64,000 nt of DNA. Source: Eubacteriales bacterium (lineage in GTDB: Bacteria; Bacillota_A; Clostridia; Christensenellales; Aristaeellaceae). This document shows, piece by piece, positions 17,802-26,569 of this stretch. The position numbers and the translations under genes are program-made. The DNA is taken from the NCBI GenBank assembly GCA_029974035.1, contig JARKQG010000122.1:14921-78920 (forward strand). The letters are read 5' to 3'. How positions within the stretch are numbered: the first letter of the stretch is position 1; each line of letters opens with the position of its first letter. The notes under the pieces were generated by a model. The model was not told the DNA's origin. It worked only from the letters and a program-made list of their open reading frames with translations, and searched no databases.

Positions 17802-18790
17802 GACATCGCCCTTTCCAGCGCCCGAAGAAGCCGCGCGTTTTCCGCTTCCGTCCGCACGGCCAGCCGCAAAAAGCGGTCCGGCAGCCCAAAGGAGGCGCAC
17901 CGGCGCACCAGGATGCCCTCGCCCTCGAGCGCCGCCGCGATGCTGTCCGCGGGCCGGCCGAAGTCGCATAAAAGAAAGTTGGCCCGGGAGGGTGCAACCT
18001 TTGCGCCCAGCGCCGCAAGGCGCGCGGTGAGGGCCCGGCGCCGCCCGTCGTTTGTGCGCCGGTCCTGACGGATCGCCTCCAGGTGCTCCGGCAGCACCCG
18101 GGCTACGGCCGCGGCGAAGGCGTTCAGCGACCAAGGCGCGGCCAGGGTGGCAAGGCGCGCCACTTCCTCGGGCGGGGCGATCAGGTAGCCCAGCCGCACG
18201 CCGGGAACGGCCAGCGCCTTGGTGAGGGAGCCCAGCGCCATCAGCCCGGGCATTTCGGCCGCCCGGTCCCGCACGCTCTCCTCGGGGCAGAAGTCGATGA
18301 ATGCCTCGTCCACCGCCAGAACGCCGCCCGCGTCCGCCACGGCCGCCGCCAGCGAAAGCACCCGGCCCCGGGGCAGCGCCTCTCCGGTGGGGTTGTTGGG
18401 GTTTCCGAGGAAGGCCAGATCGCCCGGGCGCACGGCCTCCGGCGCATCAAAGGGCGCCGCTTCCCGGCCCGCGGCCCGCGCCCGGCGCGCGTATTCGCCA
18501 AAGGCGGGCGAGCGCGTCAGCACCCGGCCGGACCCGGCGCGGCAGGCGATGTCGATGGCCTCGATGCCCCCCGCGGTGGGCAAAAGGCACTCCGGCGGCA
18601 CCCCGGCGTAGGCCGCCAGCCCCGCCCGGGCGGCGCGCATATCGGGGTCCGGATAAAAGCGCGCCTCGTCCAGCGCCCCGGCCATCGCCCGCCTTACCCA
18701 GTCCGGCGGGCCTTCGGGCCGGAGGTTGGCGGAAAAGTCCAGCCACGCCTCCGGTGGCCCGCTCCGCCACACGTTGCCGCCGTGGATCAT
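17798..18790 (-). CDS. cobD: threonine-phosphate decarboxylase CobD (PLP, aminotransferase fold)
   Basis: This 330-aa PLP enzyme of the histidinol-phosphate aminotransferase type has the conserved GNPNNPTGE segment, the Asp in VDEAFIDFC and the PLP lysine in SLTKALAVPGVRLGY. It decarboxylates L-threonine O-3-phosphate to (R)-1-aminopropan-2-ol phosphate, the substrate that CbiB couples to the corrin ring. The start MIHGG is typical of CobD and overlaps the cbiA stop (ATGA). Without the cobalamin context it could be read as HisC; the operon decides. Confidence 0.9.
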   Translation of the reverse strand: MIHGGNVWRSGPPEAWLDFSANLRPEGPPDWVRRAMAGALDEARFYPDPDMRAARAGLAAYAGVPPECLLPTAGGIEAIDIACRAGSGRVLTRSPAFGEYARRARAAGREAAPFDAPEAVRPGDLAFLGNPNNPTGEALPRGRVLSLAAAVADAGGVLAVDEAFIDFCPEESVRDRAAEMPGLMALGSLTKALAVPGVRLGYLIAPPEEVARLATLAAPWSLNAFAAAVARVLPEHLEAIRQDRRTNDGRRRALTARLAALGAKVAPSRANFLLCDFGRPADSIAAALEGEGILVRRCASFGLPDRFLRLAVRTEAENARLLRALERAMS

Positions 18791-20091
18791 GGCCACAGCC
18801 TCCCGATCAACTCCGGATGGGACGCGAAGTGCAGGTGCGGAAACCCGGCAAGGGTGTTCTCCCGCTCGTACCCGCAGGACCAGACCCGGTCCGGCGCGCC
18901 CGCCTTGACCACCCGGAAGGCGCAGGGGACCTCGGCAAGGGGCTGGGCCACCGCGTGGTGAAACTCGTGGGCGGGGAAGGTGAGCCCCGTCCGGTCGGTG
19001 ACGTTGACGTAGCCGAAGCGCTGGAGCCGGTCGGTCATGCGGCAGGCGATGGGGAAAAAGCCCGCCATCGCCCGGCCGTCGATATTCCGGCACAGGTACA
19101 TCAGCCCGCCGCACTCGGCGTAGCAGCGAAGGCCGCCCTCGAGCGCCCGGCGGACGCTCCCGCGCATGGTGCGGTTGGCCTCGAGCCCCTCGGAAAACAC
19201 CTCCGGAAAGCCGCCGCCCAGGTACAGGCCGTCCAGCCCCTCCGGCAGGCGCTCGTCGTGAAGGGGCGAAAAGTACACAAGGTCCATGCCCGCTTTTGCC
19301 AGCATCCGGAGGTTCTCCTCGTAGTAGAAGCTGAAGGCCTCGTCCCGCGCCACACCCAGCCGGTAGCCCCTCCGGTCGGGGATGCCCTTGCGGCGGCCGG
19401 AAACGGGCGGCGCGGCGGCCGCGAGGCGCGTCAGCGCGTCCAGGTCCACCGTCTCCCGCGCCAGGCGCGCGGCGCGCTCGATCTGGCCCTCAATTTCGGG
19501 CGTTTCTCCGGCGGGCACCAGCCCAAGGTGCCGGCTGGCGAGGGCGAGGGCCGCGTCCTTTTGCAGATAGCCCAGGCAGGGAAGCAGCGCGTACCGCTCC
19601 ACCGCCGCGCGCACCAGGTCGTAGTGCGCGCGGGAGGACACCCGGTTGACCAGCACCCCGGCGATGCGGCTGTTCCGCCGAAAGCGCCGGAACCCCAGCG
19701 CCGTGGCCGCCGCGCTGGCCGCGCCGCCCGACGCGTCCACCACGAGGACCGCGCTCGTTTGGGTGTCCGCCGCCATGCGCCAGGTGGAGCAGGCAAAATC
19801 GGCGGAATTCATGCCGTCGTAGTAGCCCATCACGCCCTCGATCACGGCGATGTCCGAGCGCTCCTCGCCGGCGCAGAGCATCGCCCGGAACGTGGCGGCA
19901 TCCGTAAGGTGGGCGTCCAGGTTGTCCGACGGATGGCCGCAGGCGAGGCGGTGAAAGCCGGGGTCGATGTAGTCCGGCCCCACCTTGAAGGGGGCGACCG
20001 AAAGCCCCCGCTGCCGGAGCGCCGCCATCACCGCCAGCGTCACGGTGGTCTTGCCGCAGCCGCTCATCGTACCCGCGATCAGAATCCTCAA
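18787..20091 (-). CDS. cbiA: cobyrinic acid a,c-diamide synthase CbiA
   Basis: This 434-aa amidotransferase converts (cobalt-)cobyrinic acid to the a,c-diamide using glutamine and ATP. The N-terminal synthetase domain has the P-loop GTMSGCGKTT and APFKVGPDYIDPGFH. The C-terminal glutaminase domain has the cysteine in CYAECGGLMYL and the His in AHEFHHA. The start is a TTG at 20091 with AAAGGGGG seven to eight bases upstream; it overlaps the cbiC stop (TTGA). No ATG fits the conserved start. Confidence 0.93.
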   Translation of the reverse strand: MRILIAGTMSGCGKTTVTLAVMAALRQRGLSVAPFKVGPDYIDPGFHRLACGHPSDNLDAHLTDAATFRAMLCAGEERSDIAVIEGVMGYYDGMNSADFACSTWRMAADTQTSAVLVVDASGGAASAAATALGFRRFRRNSRIAGVLVNRVSSRAHYDLVRAAVERYALLPCLGYLQKDAALALASRHLGLVPAGETPEIEGQIERAARLARETVDLDALTRLAAAAPPVSGRRKGIPDRRGYRLGVARDEAFSFYYEENLRMLAKAGMDLVYFSPLHDERLPEGLDGLYLGGGFPEVFSEGLEANRTMRGSVRRALEGGLRCYAECGGLMYLCRNIDGRAMAGFFPIACRMTDRLQRFGYVNVTDRTGLTFPAHEFHHAVAQPLAEVPCAFRVVKAGAPDRVWSCGYERENTLAGFPHLHFASHPELIGRLWP

Positions 20092-20696
20092 GGGCGTGCC
20101 CCCTTTATGCCGTACATCAGCGCGTTGACGATGGCCGCGGCCACCGGGCTTCCGCCCCGCCGCCCCGCCGCGACGATGGCGGGAATGCCGCTTTTCATCA
20201 GCGCCTCCTTGGCCTCCACCACGTTTACAAACCCCACCGGCACGCCGACGGCGGCCACGTCCGGCCGCGGGCCGGTGGCCACCAGCGGCGCGAGAAACGT
20301 GGGCGCGTTGCCGCATACGAAGAGCCGGGGCCCCGTCAGCGCCAGCGCCCGCTCCATCGAAACCGTCGCCCGGGTGACGCGGCGCGCGGCGGCCTCCGCC
20401 GCCACGTCCGCCTCCGCCATAAAGCACACGGCCTTTATGCCAAGGCGCGCCGCGGCGGCCTTGTTGATCCCCGCCAGCGCCATGTTGGTGTCGGTCACCA
20501 CCAGTGCGCCCCGCCGGAGCATGTCCCGCATCTGCAAAACCACCCCCGGGGTGAACCGAAGGCTTTCGGCAAAGGAGAAGTCCGCCGTGGCGTGGATCAC
20601 CCGCTTGACGATGGGAGCGGTCTCCTCCGGCAGCGGAAAGGGAAGTTCCGCCTCGATGATCTCCATGCTCCGCCGCTCAATCTCCATCGGCTCCAT
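20088..20696 (-). CDS. cbiC: precorrin-8X / cobalt-precorrin-8 methylmutase CbiC
   Basis: This 202-aa enzyme moves a methyl group from C11 to C12 of the ring. The catalytic histidine is in VIHATADFSF (about residue 36), followed by the family segments VVTDTNMALAGINK and GVPVGFVNVVEAKEAL. Its start lies 20 bases inside the 3' end of cbiD, and its stop overlaps the TTG start of cbiA. Confidence 0.95.
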   Translation of the reverse strand: MEPMEIERRSMEIIEAELPFPLPEETAPIVKRVIHATADFSFAESLRFTPGVVLQMRDMLRRGALVVTDTNMALAGINKAAAARLGIKAVCFMAEADVAAEAAARRVTRATVSMERALALTGPRLFVCGNAPTFLAPLVATGPRPDVAAVGVPVGFVNVVEAKEALMKSGIPAIVAAGRRGGSPVAAAIVNALMYGIKGARP

Positions 20697-21768
20697 GGGC
20701 TGCGCCTCCTTTTTGCCACCGTCGCTTGTCGCCGCGGAGCCGGCGGCTCGCGCCCGCCGTTCCGGCCTCGCTCAGAAATACCGTGTCGATCTCCACCGCG
20801 CCGAAAACCCGCGCCTCGCAGTAGTCCGCCGCCGCGTCGGCCAGCAGGTCCCACACCGCGGCGTACCCCGCCGAGCGGATCGCAAGATCCATCGCGTCGG
20901 TGGTGGGGCCGGCATATACCTTTTCGACCAGACCGCGGGGCGCGCCCATCCGCGCCAGCGCGCAGATCACCGCCTCCCGCCGGGCGTCGGCGCAGCGGTT
21001 GTGGGTCTGCATCACCCCTGCCGCCACCTTCACCAGCTTGCCGGGATGCCCGGCCACCAGCAGCCGGGAAAACCCGAGGCGCGCGGCCTCGTCCAGCGCG
21101 AAGCCCACAAAATTGCTCATCTGCGCGGTGGGCACCCCCGGGAAAAAGCGGCCGAGCGCCGCCTCCCCCTGGCTGCCGAAGGCGAGCGCCAGCGCCGAAA
21201 TGCCCCGGCCCCGGCGGACGGACAGCTCCAGCGCCACCGTTTCCTTCAGCGCTTCCTCGCTCATGGGGCGCACCACCCCCGTGGTGCCCAGAACGGAAAG
21301 ACCGCCCGTTATGCCGAGCCGGGGGTTGAAGGTCTTTTCCGCCAGCAATCCGCCTCCGGGGATCGATACGGTGACCCGCGCGGCCCGCGCGCCGATGGCG
21401 CCGCGCACCGCGCGCTCGATCATCGCCCGGGGCCCCGGGTTGATCGCCGCCTCGCCGGGCGGCAGCTTCAGCCCCGGCCCGGAAATGGTGCCCACGCCCT
21501 CGCCGGCCAGAAAGCGGATCGGCCCGTCGGCGGGGCCGGGCTCCACCCGCGCGCGCACCTCGCAGCCGTCGGTGATGTCCGGGTCGTCCCCCGCGTCCTT
21601 GATGACGCCGCACCAGAAGTCGCCGCGGGGCCAAACCTCCGGCCGGAAGGCGCGCCCGTCCGGCAGCAGGATCTCCACCCGGGGCGGGCATTCGCCTTCC
21701 TGCCGCCACACACAGCTGGCCAGCGCCGCGGCGGCCGCGCAGGCGCCGGTGGTGAAACCCTCTCTCAC
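20677..21768 (-). CDS. cbiD: cobalt-precorrin-5B (C1)-methyltransferase CbiD
   Basis: This 363-aa SAM-dependent C1 methyltransferase is specific to the anaerobic pathway. It starts with the family hallmark GFTTGACAAAAALA and carries DAGDDPDITDG, LGTTGVVRPMSEEAL and VAGHPGKLVKVAAG. The start is a GTG (21768) overlapping the cbiH stop as GTGA, consistent with translational coupling; no ATG lies nearby. It ends in a basic tail that overlaps cbiC by 20 bases. Confidence 0.95.
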   Translation of the reverse strand: MREGFTTGACAAAAALASCVWRQEGECPPRVEILLPDGRAFRPEVWPRGDFWCGVIKDAGDDPDITDGCEVRARVEPGPADGPIRFLAGEGVGTISGPGLKLPPGEAAINPGPRAMIERAVRGAIGARAARVTVSIPGGGLLAEKTFNPRLGITGGLSVLGTTGVVRPMSEEALKETVALELSVRRGRGISALALAFGSQGEAALGRFFPGVPTAQMSNFVGFALDEAARLGFSRLLVAGHPGKLVKVAAGVMQTHNRCADARREAVICALARMGAPRGLVEKVYAGPTTDAMDLAIRSAGYAAVWDLLADAAADYCEARVFGAVEIDTVFLSEAGTAGASRRLRGDKRRWQKGGAAHGADGD

Positions 21769-22481
21769 AGATGGTACCCCCGAGGGGTGACGAGCCGTCC
21801 GTCCCGGAGGACGGTCTGGCTGCTGCCGACGATCACGGTGGTGAACATGTCCACCCGCTCGTCCGGAAGCGCCGCCAGGGTCAAAATCTTCCGCGTCTCG
21901 CCGGCCCGCGCGATGTTTCGCACCCAGCCGCAGGGGGTGTCCCCGGAGCGGTGGCGAAGCAGGATGTGCGCCGCCCGCGCAAGGTGGTCCGTCCGGGCGC
22001 GGCTGGCGGGGTTGTAGATGGCCAGCGGAAAGTCCCCCGCCGCCGCCGCGGTGAGCCGCCGCTCGATGACGTCCCAGGGAGTCAGAAGGTCCGACAGGCT
22101 GACGACGGCCAGATCGCCCGCGAGCGGCGCGCCCAGCGCCGCCGAGGCCGCCAGCGCCGCCGTGACCCCCGGCACGATTTCCACTTTGTCCTCCGCGCCG
22201 GCCAGTTCCAGAACCAGGCTGGCCATGCCGTAGACCGATGCGTCCCCCGAGCACACCAGCGCGACGGTCTTGCCCGCCCGGGCGAGGCGGACCGCCTCGC
22301 GGCAGCGCTCGACCTCGCCCGTCATGCCGTTTTCAAAGACCGGCGTATTTGGAAACTCCGCCCGGATCAGGTCGACGTAGGCCGAATAGCCCACCAGCGC
22401 GTCGGCCCGGGCAATCGCCTCCGTCGCGGCGGCGGTGCGGTGCGCGCATCCGCCGGGGCCCAGCCCCACCACGTAAATCAT
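21765..22481 (-). CDS. cbiH: precorrin-3B C17-methyltransferase CbiH/CobJ
   Basis: This 238-aa tetrapyrrole methylase methylates C17 with ring contraction. The SAM site starts at VVGLGPGG, followed by CSGDASVYGMA and VPGVTAALAASA, and the late LAIYNPASRAR motif is typical of CobJ/CbiH. It has GAGGAGG before ATG 22481, which overlaps the cbiG stop as ATGA. Confidence 0.93.
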   Translation of the reverse strand: MIYVVGLGPGGCAHRTAAATEAIARADALVGYSAYVDLIRAEFPNTPVFENGMTGEVERCREAVRLARAGKTVALVCSGDASVYGMASLVLELAGAEDKVEIVPGVTAALAASAALGAPLAGDLAVVSLSDLLTPWDVIERRLTAAAAGDFPLAIYNPASRARTDHLARAAHILLRHRSGDTPCGWVRNIARAGETRKILTLAALPDERVDMFTTVIVGSSQTVLRDGRLVTPRGYHL

Positions 22482-23365
22482 GTGTCCTCCTCGCCGGCCA
22501 GCGCCAGCGCAATGCCCTCGTATTTCGTCTTGCCCACCAGGAGCCGCCCGCGGGCGGCGAGGATTGCCGCGCGCTCGCACACGTTGTCCACGCCCACGGT
22601 CTCCGCCACGAATTCGGACCGGGCGAAGCGGCCCGGCGCGCCCCAAAGCGCCTCCGCCGGATAGGTCAGAAGCGGCAGGCGGTATTTTTCACAAAATTCC
22701 AGAAACGCCGGCTCCGCCGCCTTGCGGTCAATGGTGGCCAGCGCGCGCACCGAGAGAAGCGAAACCCCCGCGGTCCGCAGAAACTCCAGCGCCCGCGCTT
22801 CAAAAAGGGCGCTGTCCACACCCCTTCGGCAGCCCGCGCCCAGGATCAGCGTCCGGGGGCGGAGGGTGAGGGTCACCGGAAAGGGCGGCTTGAGCAGGCG
22901 CTCGGTGATCATCACGCCCACTTCCCGCCCGGCGAGGGCCGCGGCGGACACCGCCCGGATCGCCTCCGGGTTCTCGATGGCGCAGTCGTTTGCCACCGCC
23001 CAGCTGTCGATGGCGGGAAGGCCGCGGGCGTCCGTCGCGGTGGTGATCACCGCTTCCGCGCCGGTCTTCTCCGCGATGGCGCGGGCCAGGGCGTTGGCGC
23101 CGCCGATGTGGCCGGAGAGGAGGGGGATCACGTGGCGGCCCAGATCGTCCATCACGAGCACGGCAGGGTCGGTGATTTTGGACTTGACATGGGGGGCCAC
23201 GGCGCGCACCGCGATGCCCGCCGCACCGATGAAGAGCAGCGCGTCGCTTTCGTGAAAAGCCGCCGCCGCCCAGTCCATCACCCGCGCCGGCCGCTCCACA
23301 GGCACGCCCAGCGCCCCGCTCCAGGCCGCGCCCCGGTCGGTGAAGGCCGCCGCCCGCAGCCTCAC
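22478..23365 (-). CDS. cbiG: cobalt-precorrin-5A hydrolase CbiG
   Basis: This 295-aa enzyme opens the delta-lactone of cobalt-precorrin-5A and releases acetaldehyde, a step unique to the anaerobic pathway. It shows the family segments FIGAAGIAVRAVAPHVKSK, DPAVLVMDDLGRHVIPLLSGHIGGAN and, in the C-terminal domain, LGAGCRRGV. The GTG start (23365) has AAAGG at good distance and overlaps the cbiF stop (GTGA). Confidence 0.93.
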   Translation of the reverse strand: MRLRAAAFTDRGAAWSGALGVPVERPARVMDWAAAAFHESDALLFIGAAGIAVRAVAPHVKSKITDPAVLVMDDLGRHVIPLLSGHIGGANALARAIAEKTGAEAVITTATDARGLPAIDSWAVANDCAIENPEAIRAVSAAALAGREVGVMITERLLKPPFPVTLTLRPRTLILGAGCRRGVDSALFEARALEFLRTAGVSLLSVRALATIDRKAAEPAFLEFCEKYRLPLLTYPAEALWGAPGRFARSEFVAETVGVDNVCERAAILAARGRLLVGKTKYEGIALALAGEEDT

Positions 23366-24111
23366 GGGCGCGCCTTTCGACAGCCGTGGGCAAAGGACGG
23401 GTCGTAGAGCTTTGAAAGGGCGTATTCGCTCCCCAGGAAATCCCCCACCAGCACCAGCGCGGTCTTTGTAATCCCCCGGCCGATTTCCGGCAGGTTCGCC
23501 AGCGTGCCGCGCAACACCGCCTGGTCCGGCCAGCTGGCCCGGTACACGAGGGCGGCGGGGGTTTCGGGCGGATAGCCGCCCCGGATCAGCTCGGACGCGA
23601 GATCCGGCAGCATGCCGGCGCTGAGGAAGAGCACCATCGTAGCCCGGTGGACGGCCAGCGCGCGGAGGCTCTCCCGCTCCGGTACCGGCGTCCGCCCTGC
23701 CATGCGGGTGAGGATCACCGTCTGGGACACCTCCGGCAGCGTGTACTCCGCCGGAATGGCCGCCGCCGCCGCGGCAAAGGAGCTGACGCCCGGCACCACC
23801 TGGTAGGCAAGGCCCAGTTCGTCCAGCGCGTCCATCTGCTCCCGGATCGCGCCGTAGAGGGACGGATCGCCCGTGTGCAGCCGCACCACCGCCCGATCGG
23901 CCCCGTCTCGCCGGGCCATCGCGCGGATCACCTCCGGAAGGGTCATGGAGGCGCTGTTCAGAATTTCGCAGCCTTCGGGGCAGCTTTTGAGCAGCGCGGG
24001 GTTCACCAGCGAGCCGGCGTAGACCACCAGGTCGGCCCGCTGAAGGAGCGCCTGGCCCCGGACGGTGATCAGATCCTCCGCCCCCGGCCCGGCCCCGACA
24101 AAGTAGATCAT
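23362..24111 (-). CDS. cbiF: precorrin-4 / cobalt-precorrin-4 C11-methyltransferase CbiF
   Basis: This 249-aa tetrapyrrole methylase has the SAM-binding start FVGAGPGAEDLITVRG, HTGDPSLYGAI (about residue 78), VPGVSSFAAAAA and a late TKTALVLVGDFL motif. It methylates C11 of the precorrin ring. ATG 24111 overlaps the cbiET stop as ATGA. Confidence 0.95.
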   Translation of the reverse strand: MIYFVGAGPGAEDLITVRGQALLQRADLVVYAGSLVNPALLKSCPEGCEILNSASMTLPEVIRAMARRDGADRAVVRLHTGDPSLYGAIREQMDALDELGLAYQVVPGVSSFAAAAAAIPAEYTLPEVSQTVILTRMAGRTPVPERESLRALAVHRATMVLFLSAGMLPDLASELIRGGYPPETPAALVYRASWPDQAVLRGTLANLPEIGRGITKTALVLVGDFLGSEYALSKLYDPSFAHGCRKARP

Positions 24112-25316
24112 GGCGTTCCCTCCCAGTCGGCGGAAAAGAGGATCACGGGGTTCTGGGCGCGGAACAGGTGGTACGCCCCCGCGCGCGTGAGGTTGCTGAC
24201 CGCCACCTGCGCCGCCTCCGGGTTCTTCCAGCCGGAGAGGCGCCGCGTCAGGCGCTCCGCGCTCTCCAGCGTCACCGCGGCGGCCACCAGCCTCAGCGGC
24301 GGGCCCAGGCCCTCCAGATGGGCGATGATGTCCTCCATCGCCCCGCCGCTGCCGCCCAGGAACACGTGGGTGGGGGCGGGAAGGCCCGAGAGCGCCTCTG
24401 GCGCCTCCCCGGAGACGGGCGTCAGGTTGGTGGCAAAGAACCTGGCCGCGTTTTCGCGGATGAGCCCGAGGGCCGCCGCTTCCCGCTCGACGGCGTAGAC
24501 CGCGCCCTCCGGGCACTGGCGGGCGCACTCCACCGACACGCTGCCGGTGCCCGCGCCCACGTCCCACACCACCGAATCCGGCCGGAGCGCCAGGGCGGCC
24601 ACGGCGAGCCGGCGGATCTCCCGCTTGGTCATGGGCGTTTTGCCGCGGATGAATTCGTCATCCGGGATGCCCACCGGCGGCAGGCCGGGGGCGGGGCGGG
24701 GGTTTCGCACCCGCGCCACGCACAGCGGATCGAAGGATCCCCCCTCGATCTGCTCCGGTGTCCCCGAAACGAGCCGCGCTTCCGGGTAGCCGAGGCGTTC
24801 GCCCACCGCCACCGTCACGTCCGCGATGCCGCTCTCCCGGAGCACGGCGCTCAGCCAGGCGGGGCCGCGCAGCGCGTCGCAGAACAGGAAGGTGCGCTCA
24901 TGGGTGCGCACGGCGTGGGCCAGGCGGCTGGGGGAGAGGTCCCGCCCGTGGGCGCTCAAAACCGCCGCGCCCTGAAAGCTCTCCTTCAGCGCGGCGCAGA
25001 AGGCCCCGAGGGCCCCCACGCCCGGCACCACCTCGAGGGCCTCCCGGCCGAAGGCCGCCTCCAGGGCGGGCAGGAGGCTGAACAGCGCCGGATCGCCCGA
25101 CACCAGCACGGCCACCCTGGCCCCCGCGCCCCGCCGGGCGCGCATGTCCGCAAGCGCCGCGGAAAGGGGCGTGAGCGGCGCCCGCTTTTCCCCCGCCAGC
25201 GCGGCGTGCCGGTCCGCCGCATAGACGACGTCCGCCCGGGCGATCGCACGGACCGCCTCGCCGGTCAGCCCCTCCGGCGCGCCCGGCCCCGCGCCCACCA
25301 CCGCGATCCTTTCCAT
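24108..25316 (-). CDS. cbiET: fused cobalt-precorrin C5,15-methyltransferase/decarboxylase (CbiE-CbiT, CobL-like)
   Basis: This 402-aa fusion joins a CbiE tetrapyrrole methylase (residues ~1-205: VVGAGPGAPEGLT, SGDPALFSL, VPGVGALGAF) to a CbiT methyltransferase/decarboxylase (from about residue 215: IRGKTPMTKREIR, VWDVGAGTGSVSVE). It methylates C5 and C15 and removes the acetate carboxyl at C12. It is the first gene after the cobalamin riboswitch and its terminator, with GGAGGG before the ATG. Confidence 0.95.
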   Translation of the reverse strand: MERIAVVGAGPGAPEGLTGEAVRAIARADVVYAADRHAALAGEKRAPLTPLSAALADMRARRGAGARVAVLVSGDPALFSLLPALEAAFGREALEVVPGVGALGAFCAALKESFQGAAVLSAHGRDLSPSRLAHAVRTHERTFLFCDALRGPAWLSAVLRESGIADVTVAVGERLGYPEARLVSGTPEQIEGGSFDPLCVARVRNPRPAPGLPPVGIPDDEFIRGKTPMTKREIRRLAVAALALRPDSVVWDVGAGTGSVSVECARQCPEGAVYAVEREAAALGLIRENAARFFATNLTPVSGEAPEALSGLPAPTHVFLGGSGGAMEDIIAHLEGLGPPLRLVAAAVTLESAERLTRRLSGWKNPEAAQVAVSNLTRAGAYHLFRAQNPVILFSADWEGTP

Positions 25317-25329
25317 ATGGCCCTCCGAC

Positions 25330-25361
25330 AAAAAAACGCCTCCCTGCGCGCGCAAGGAGGC
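25330..25361 (-). terminator. regulatory intrinsic terminator of the cobalamin riboswitch
   Basis: Read on the minus strand, a GCCTCC...GGGAGGC stem (25338-25361) is followed by CG and seven T residues (25330-25336). It sits directly before the ribosome site of cbiET. That position, after the aptamer and before the first gene, suggests that B12 binding promotes transcription termination. Confidence 0.8.
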
Positions 25362-25454
25362 CCATCGATTCACATTCTTCCACTCTACGCCAAAGAGCGT
25401 AGCCGCTGATGCGACTTCGGCATGGCGTTCTCCGTTGCCCGAGAACTATCCGAC

Positions 25455-25650
25455 TTGAGAGCAGGCAGGTCTCCTGACTGATGACCGGCGGCGCGCCGCC
25501 CCGGGGGACGCCTTCTCGGGCGCATCGCCCAATGGCATCCGTCCCCGCGCTTGTCAAACACAGTAATGGCCGTTGTACCGGATTCGGACCGGTTTCCCTC
25601 TTCGCCCGCCGGGGCAGCCCCGGCGAAAGCCATGCTCCGTCTATTCGGTT
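25455..25650 (-). ncRNA. cobalamin (adenosylcobalamin) riboswitch
   Basis: On the minus strand the B12 box AGTCAGGAGACCTGCCTG occupies 25462-25479. Upstream in the RNA are the other conserved core pieces: a GGGAAACCGG...GAATCC block followed by ACGGCC and ACTGT (about 25560-25610). The leader starts near 25653 from its own promoter and runs to the terminator before cbiET. Ends of the aptamer are approximate. It controls the whole 11-gene cobalamin operon by feedback. Confidence 0.93.
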
Positions 25651-25659
25651 GTCCCTCGC

Positions 25660-25688
25660 ATTATCGCACATGCGCGGGGCAAAGTCAA
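25660..25688 (-). promoter_or_regulatory. promoter of the riboswitch and cobalamin operon
   Basis: On the minus strand, -35 TTGACT (25683-25688) and -10 GATAAT (25660-25665) are 17 bases apart. Transcription would start about 25653, at the 5' edge of the aptamer. No terminator is visible between the preceding gene (stop at 25709) and this promoter. Confidence 0.75.
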
Positions 25689-25708
25689 TGCGCCCGGAAA
25701 AAACCGGA

Positions 25709-26533
25709 TCAGCCCTCGAAGGCGCCTTTGCCGCCCGGATCCGGATACGCCTCCAGCTTCACGGGGTTGGAAAGGGTGCCGATGCCCTCGATCTCCACCT
25801 CCACCGCGTCGCCCGGCGCGATGCGGCCCACCCCGGAGGGGGTGCCGGTGAGGATCACGTCGCCGGGCAGCAGGGTCATGACGGCGCTCAGGTATTCGAT
25901 CAGGTACTCCACGCCAAAGAGCAGGTTCCGGGTGTTGGAGCGCTGCCGCACCCGGCCGTTGAGCCGCGTTTCGATGGCGAGGGCACCGGGGTGCAGGCCG
26001 GTTTCGATCCAGGGCCCCAGCGGCAGAAAGGTGTCAAAGCCCTTGCCGATGGTCCACTGCCCGTCAGGCGGCTGATGGTCCCGCGCGGACACGTCGTTGG
26101 CGCAGCACAGGCCCGCCACGTGCCGGAGCGCCTGGTTCCGGGGCACGTGCCGGGCGGGCAGGCCGATGACGACGGCCAGCTCCCCTTCATACTCCACGTG
26201 CCGGGAGATCAGCGGGCAGGCGATCGGCGCGCCGTGGGCGACGAGAGCCGTGGGCGGCTTCATGAAGATCACCGGGGATTCCGGCGTCCGGGCGTTTGAT
26301 TCGCGGATGTGGTCCACGTAGTTCAGCCCGGCGCACAATATCTTGCCCGGGCTGACCGGCGGCACGAGGACGGCGGGATCGAAGCCGAGCTGTTCGCCGG
26401 TGGTCCGGGCCATGCCTGCGAGGGCGCCGTCCGGATGGAGAAACGGGTCGCCCGGCAGGACATTCAGCACGCCCCCGCGGGACAGGATTGCGTGGACGAT
26501 GCGGCCGCCGTCCCGCACGCGAACATAGCGCAT
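25709..26533 (-). CDS. fumarylacetoacetate hydrolase family protein
   Basis: This 274-aa protein has the FAH C-terminal domain, with metal-binding acids in HVEYEGELAVVIG (two Glu) and ANDVSARD (Asp), and GDVILTGTPSGVG near the end. Family members cleave acylpyruvates or decarboxylate, hydrate or hydrolyse 2-oxo acids such as 2-keto-3-deoxy sugar-acid derivatives. As the last gene of the sugar-acid operon it probably handles the oxo-acid made by the Ldh2-type dehydrogenase or the DapA-like lyase. GGAGG lies before the ATG. Confidence 0.88.
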   Translation of the reverse strand: MRYVRVRDGGRIVHAILSRGGVLNVLPGDPFLHPDGALAGMARTTGEQLGFDPAVLVPPVSPGKILCAGLNYVDHIRESNARTPESPVIFMKPPTALVAHGAPIACPLISRHVEYEGELAVVIGLPARHVPRNQALRHVAGLCCANDVSARDHQPPDGQWTIGKGFDTFLPLGPWIETGLHPGALAIETRLNGRVRQRSNTRNLLFGVEYLIEYLSAVMTLLPGDVILTGTPSGVGRIAPGDAVEVEIEGIGTLSNPVKLEAYPDPGGKGAFEG

Positions 26534-26569
26534 GGTAAACCTCCTGTTCTTTTGAAAAAACGCGGACCG

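Noticed and set aside
18301..22017. A 1238-codon open frame on the plus strand across the cobalamin genes, and similar long antisense frames at 1718-4090, 26309-28801, 49004-51415 and 51767-54553
   Set aside because: They are antisense shadows of high-G+C genes: composition is rich in Arg, Ala, Pro, His and Gln, no domain is recognisable, and well-identified genes occupy the other strand.
25385..25633. An 82-codon minus-strand frame in the cobalamin leader
   Set aside because: It lies inside the riboswitch aptamer and lacks a ribosome site; the RNA structure explains the conservation.
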